From assembly GCF_001306915.1 (NCBI RefSeq), contig NZ_LJTC01000005.1, positions 186,001-250,000 on the forward strand: DNA of 64,000 nt, written 5' to 3'. The translations under genes and the position numbers were made by a program. This stretch comes from Pseudoalteromonas lipolytica. GTDB taxonomy: Bacteria; Pseudomonadota; Gammaproteobacteria; Enterobacterales; Alteromonadaceae. Positions 61,738 through 64,000 of this stretch are shown piece after piece; within the stretch, counting starts at the first letter, position 1, and each line of letters opens with the position of its first letter. The notes beneath the pieces are model-generated. The model was not told the origin of the DNA. It saw only the letters and a list, made by a program, of their open reading frames with translations, and did not search any database.

Positions 61738-63984
61738 CTATTTAACTAAGGTCATTTCATCAAGTAGGTAACCTGCGTTATCAACTTCTTCCATTAACCA
61801 AAGCATGTATCGAATATCAACGTGAATAGCACGGGTGATTTTGGCGTTAAAGTACCAATCTTTGGTGATTGATTCATAAGTCGAGTCAAAATTAAGACCC
61901 ACTAATTCACCTTTACCATTCATGACTGGCGAACCTGAGTTACCACCTGTGGTATCAGCACTACTCAAAAAGTTGACTGGTACTGAGTTTACTTCAAGAG
62001 GTTTAGCCGCTTGTGGCTCACAACCAAAGCTGAATAAGCTACAACTTACGCCTGGTAGACCTAAGTCACCACGATAATACGCACCAAACGCTTGCTTTTT
62101 GTATGCTTCAAGTACTTTATCGGTAACAACAAATGGTTTTTCACCTGTGTGTTTAGCCACTAAACCACGTAGTGATGTAAATGGCGTTTTATACACAGCA
62201 TCTGCTGCTGGGTAACCATCAACTTGTGCGTAGCTTACGCGTAATGTGCCATTTGCATCTGGGTAAACTGGCTTACCTTTAGCATTATTGAAAGCGATCA
62301 CGGCTTGCATATACTGCGGGCGAATTTCTGCTAAACGACCCGCCATTTCTTTTTCGTCAGCTTCTTGTGTCATGTTGGTATCGTATAGAGCAACAGCTAA
62401 CTTTATGAATGGGTCGTTTGATGCTTCAAACTCTGCAACAGATTTACCAATCCAGTTAACACGTGCTTCTACATCTGTAAGCTCTGTATTAGCATAAAAA
62501 GAAGCAATAATCGCATCAAGTTCAGCTTGTGTTGTGGTATCTGTAATACCTAAGCCGTCGTTTAATGCCGCAACTTGCGCTGCTTTATCTTGCGCTAAAT
62601 AGTTACCTAAGTAGCTTAACCATAAGGCTTTATCGACTTCAGGCGTAAACTGTTTTTGTAAACGCTCTAAACGCGCTTTAAGCATTGGAAGGTCACGCTC
62701 TTGGTAACCCATTTCGCGCTCTGCATTAGGTTTTTCGCTCTCTTTTGCTAAGCGATATAAACGAATCGCGGTGCTTAGTAAGTCTGCGCGTTTTGCATAA
62801 TCAAAGTAAAAGTGACTTTGTTGCTGTGCATGTGCTTCAACTAATAATGACTTTAATGCGTGATATGAATCTGCGTATGCTTTACGTTCAGCACTTTGTG
62901 CAAACCAAGCGAGGTACTCTTGCTCTTGCGCAGCTTTAATACCCGGAATATCCGTTACTTTAAAGCCATCTTGTAAGCCTTCCAGTTTCTTTAAACGGTT
63001 GTTAGTGCTTTTTACACGAGAAGCATATTTAACTTGTGCTTGCTCATCGCCTTCGCTCTGCTTGGCGATTACGTCTAGGGTCATGTTATAAGTATTAAGC
63101 AATGTTGGGTAATACCAACTCGCTGAATAATTTACTTCGTCTGCAAGTTTATAGCGGCTAGTGCGACCCGGATAACCCGCCACCAGCACACCATCACCTA
63201 AGCTTACGCCGCTTGCATTCACTTTTAAGAACGACTTTGGCTCATAAGGTACGTTATCTTCGCTGTAATCTGCAGGCTTACCATCTTTACCAACGTAACC
63301 ACGTACAAAAGTAAAATCAGCCGTGTGACGTGGGTATTCAAAGTTATCGATGTCACCGCCAAAGTTACCCAGCGCTTCTGCCGGAGCATACACTAAGCGC
63401 ACATCTTTGATCATCAGTTGTTTGATCATGAAGTACTCTAAGCCATGGTGGAAATCACGCACGGTACAACGATAGTTAGGATCTGACTCACACTCGCTGA
63501 TCAAGGCTTTGCGGTTTGCTTGAATTGCTTCATAACGCGCTTTGCCGTGTAGTTCTGCAGGTAAGTTACCCAGTACGCGCTCAGTAACATCATCCACTTG
63601 TTCAGTTACATACAAACGCTCTTGCGGGCCTGCAGGTAGCTCTTTTGATAAATCAGCTGCTAAAAAACCTTTTTCAATTAAGTTGTTTTCTGGTGTGCTG
63701 TTATTTTGAATCGCGCCATAAGCACAGTGATGATTAGTTACCGCTAAGCCTTTTGGTGACACAAATGACGCTGAACAATAGCCTAAACCAACCACTGCAT
63801 TGAGTGGGTATTGGTTAAGATCTGCCACTTGTGATGCCGGTAATTCAATACCAACGCGGTCAAACTCGCTTTGTAATTGTTTTAATTGATGCGGTTGCCA
63901 CTGCCCTTCATCAGCGTGCGCGCTACCGACAGCGACAACACCCATGAGTGCTAATGAAGTTGTAATAATATTTTTTTTAATCAT
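61738..63984 (-). CDS. S46-family serine dipeptidyl-peptidase (DPP7/DPP11-like)
   Basis: A 748-residue exported peptidase with a signal peptide (KKNIITTSLALMGVVAVGSAHA). The catalytic triad is visible: His in VTNHHCAYGAIQ, Asp in GGDIDNFEYPRHTADF, and Ser in TTGGNSGSPVMNGKG. S46 enzymes release dipeptides from the N-terminus of peptides. The S1 specificity residue lies 18 positions after the catalytic Ser; here it is Ser (GLNFDSTYES), not the Gly of DPP7 or the Arg of DPP11, so specificity cannot be assigned. The start ATG has GGGAT upstream. The long helical mid-domain (about 280-560) is normal for the family. Confidence 0.93.
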   Translation of the reverse strand: MIKKNIITTSLALMGVVAVGSAHADEGQWQPHQLKQLQSEFDRVGIELPASQVADLNQYPLNAVVGLGYCSASFVSPKGLAVTNHHCAYGAIQNNSTPENNLIEKGFLAADLSKELPAGPQERLYVTEQVDDVTERVLGNLPAELHGKARYEAIQANRKALISECESDPNYRCTVRDFHHGLEYFMIKQLMIKDVRLVYAPAEALGNFGGDIDNFEYPRHTADFTFVRGYVGKDGKPADYSEDNVPYEPKSFLKVNASGVSLGDGVLVAGYPGRTSRYKLADEVNYSASWYYPTLLNTYNMTLDVIAKQSEGDEQAQVKYASRVKSTNNRLKKLEGLQDGFKVTDIPGIKAAQEQEYLAWFAQSAERKAYADSYHALKSLLVEAHAQQQSHFYFDYAKRADLLSTAIRLYRLAKESEKPNAEREMGYQERDLPMLKARLERLQKQFTPEVDKALWLSYLGNYLAQDKAAQVAALNDGLGITDTTTQAELDAIIASFYANTELTDVEARVNWIGKSVAEFEASNDPFIKLAVALYDTNMTQEADEKEMAGRLAEIRPQYMQAVIAFNNAKGKPVYPDANGTLRVSYAQVDGYPAADAVYKTPFTSLRGLVAKHTGEKPFVVTDKVLEAYKKQAFGAYYRGDLGLPGVSCSLFSFGCEPQAAKPLEVNSVPVNFLSSADTTGGNSGSPVMNGKGELVGLNFDSTYESITKDWYFNAKITRAIHVDIRYMLWLMEEVDNAGYLLDEMTLVK

Positions 63985-64000
63985 GTTAATCCCAGTCAGT

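Overview
The window looks like a chromosomal segment of a marine gammaproteobacterium of the order Alteromonadales, most probably Pseudoalteromonas. The reasons are moderate-to-low GC, gammaproteobacterial protein signatures (YjjG, YjjX, QueG, PrkB, LpxC, a complete gamma-type dcw cluster), several large exported peptidases, and an N-acetylgalactosamine (GalNAc) locus laid out like the aga cluster of Shewanella. I saw no rRNA, tRNA, CRISPR array, insertion sequence or prophage. Species assignment is inference.

Layout. 1-1.6 kb: an SMR exporter gene followed by a DesK-like kinase and a DesR-like regulator (cut by the window edge), reading leftward. 1.8-5.0 kb: a rightward three-gene membrane set (double DUF350 protein, unknown membrane protein, membrane-embedded spermidine-synthase-like protein). 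5.1-9.2 kb: EamA transporter, glycerophosphodiesterase, chemoreceptor, queG. 9.2-12.4 kb: a REC-REC-PAS kinase and a response regulator. 12.5-21.9 kb: housekeeping and stress genes (GNAT, glutathione peroxidase, parvulin, GST, DUF2750, a catalytically dead tyrosine recombinase, M1 aminopeptidase, TolB-like propeller, prkB, yjjX, yjjG).

22.0-39.7 kb: the whole division and cell-wall (dcw) cluster on the minus strand, mraZ-rsmH-ftsL-ftsI-murE-murF-mraY-murD-ftsW-murG-murC-ddl-ftsQ-ftsA-ftsZ-lpxC. Most genes abut or overlap by 1-8 bp. A clear 10-bp-phased MraZ operator lies upstream. 40.1-43.7 kb: a YqjD/YqjE/YqjK-like membrane operon, a small ATPase, a glutathionyl-hydroquinone reductase and a pirin, echoing the E. 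coli yqj-yha region. 43.8-47.8 kb: an orphan sensor kinase, a YihY/BrkB protein and an MscS channel.

47.8-58.8 kb is the most interesting region: a GalNAc catabolic locus (agaR, FucP-type permease, AgaK, AgaA, AgaS, AgaZ and a Tat-exported lipoprotein GH109 alpha-N-acetylgalactosaminidase). It also carries a GMC flavin dehydrogenase with a Tat-type gluconate-2-dehydrogenase-subunit-3-like partner, and a TatA/TatE minigene beside the repressor gene. GMC/subunit-3 pairs include glycoside 3-dehydrogenases, and GH109 works through a 3-keto intermediate, so a 3-keto-aminosugar branch is a testable hypothesis. AgaR-type direct repeats (GAAAG-N5-GAAAG) occur twice between agaZ and the GH109 gene. 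58.9-64 kb: two large exported peptidases (M14 and S46).
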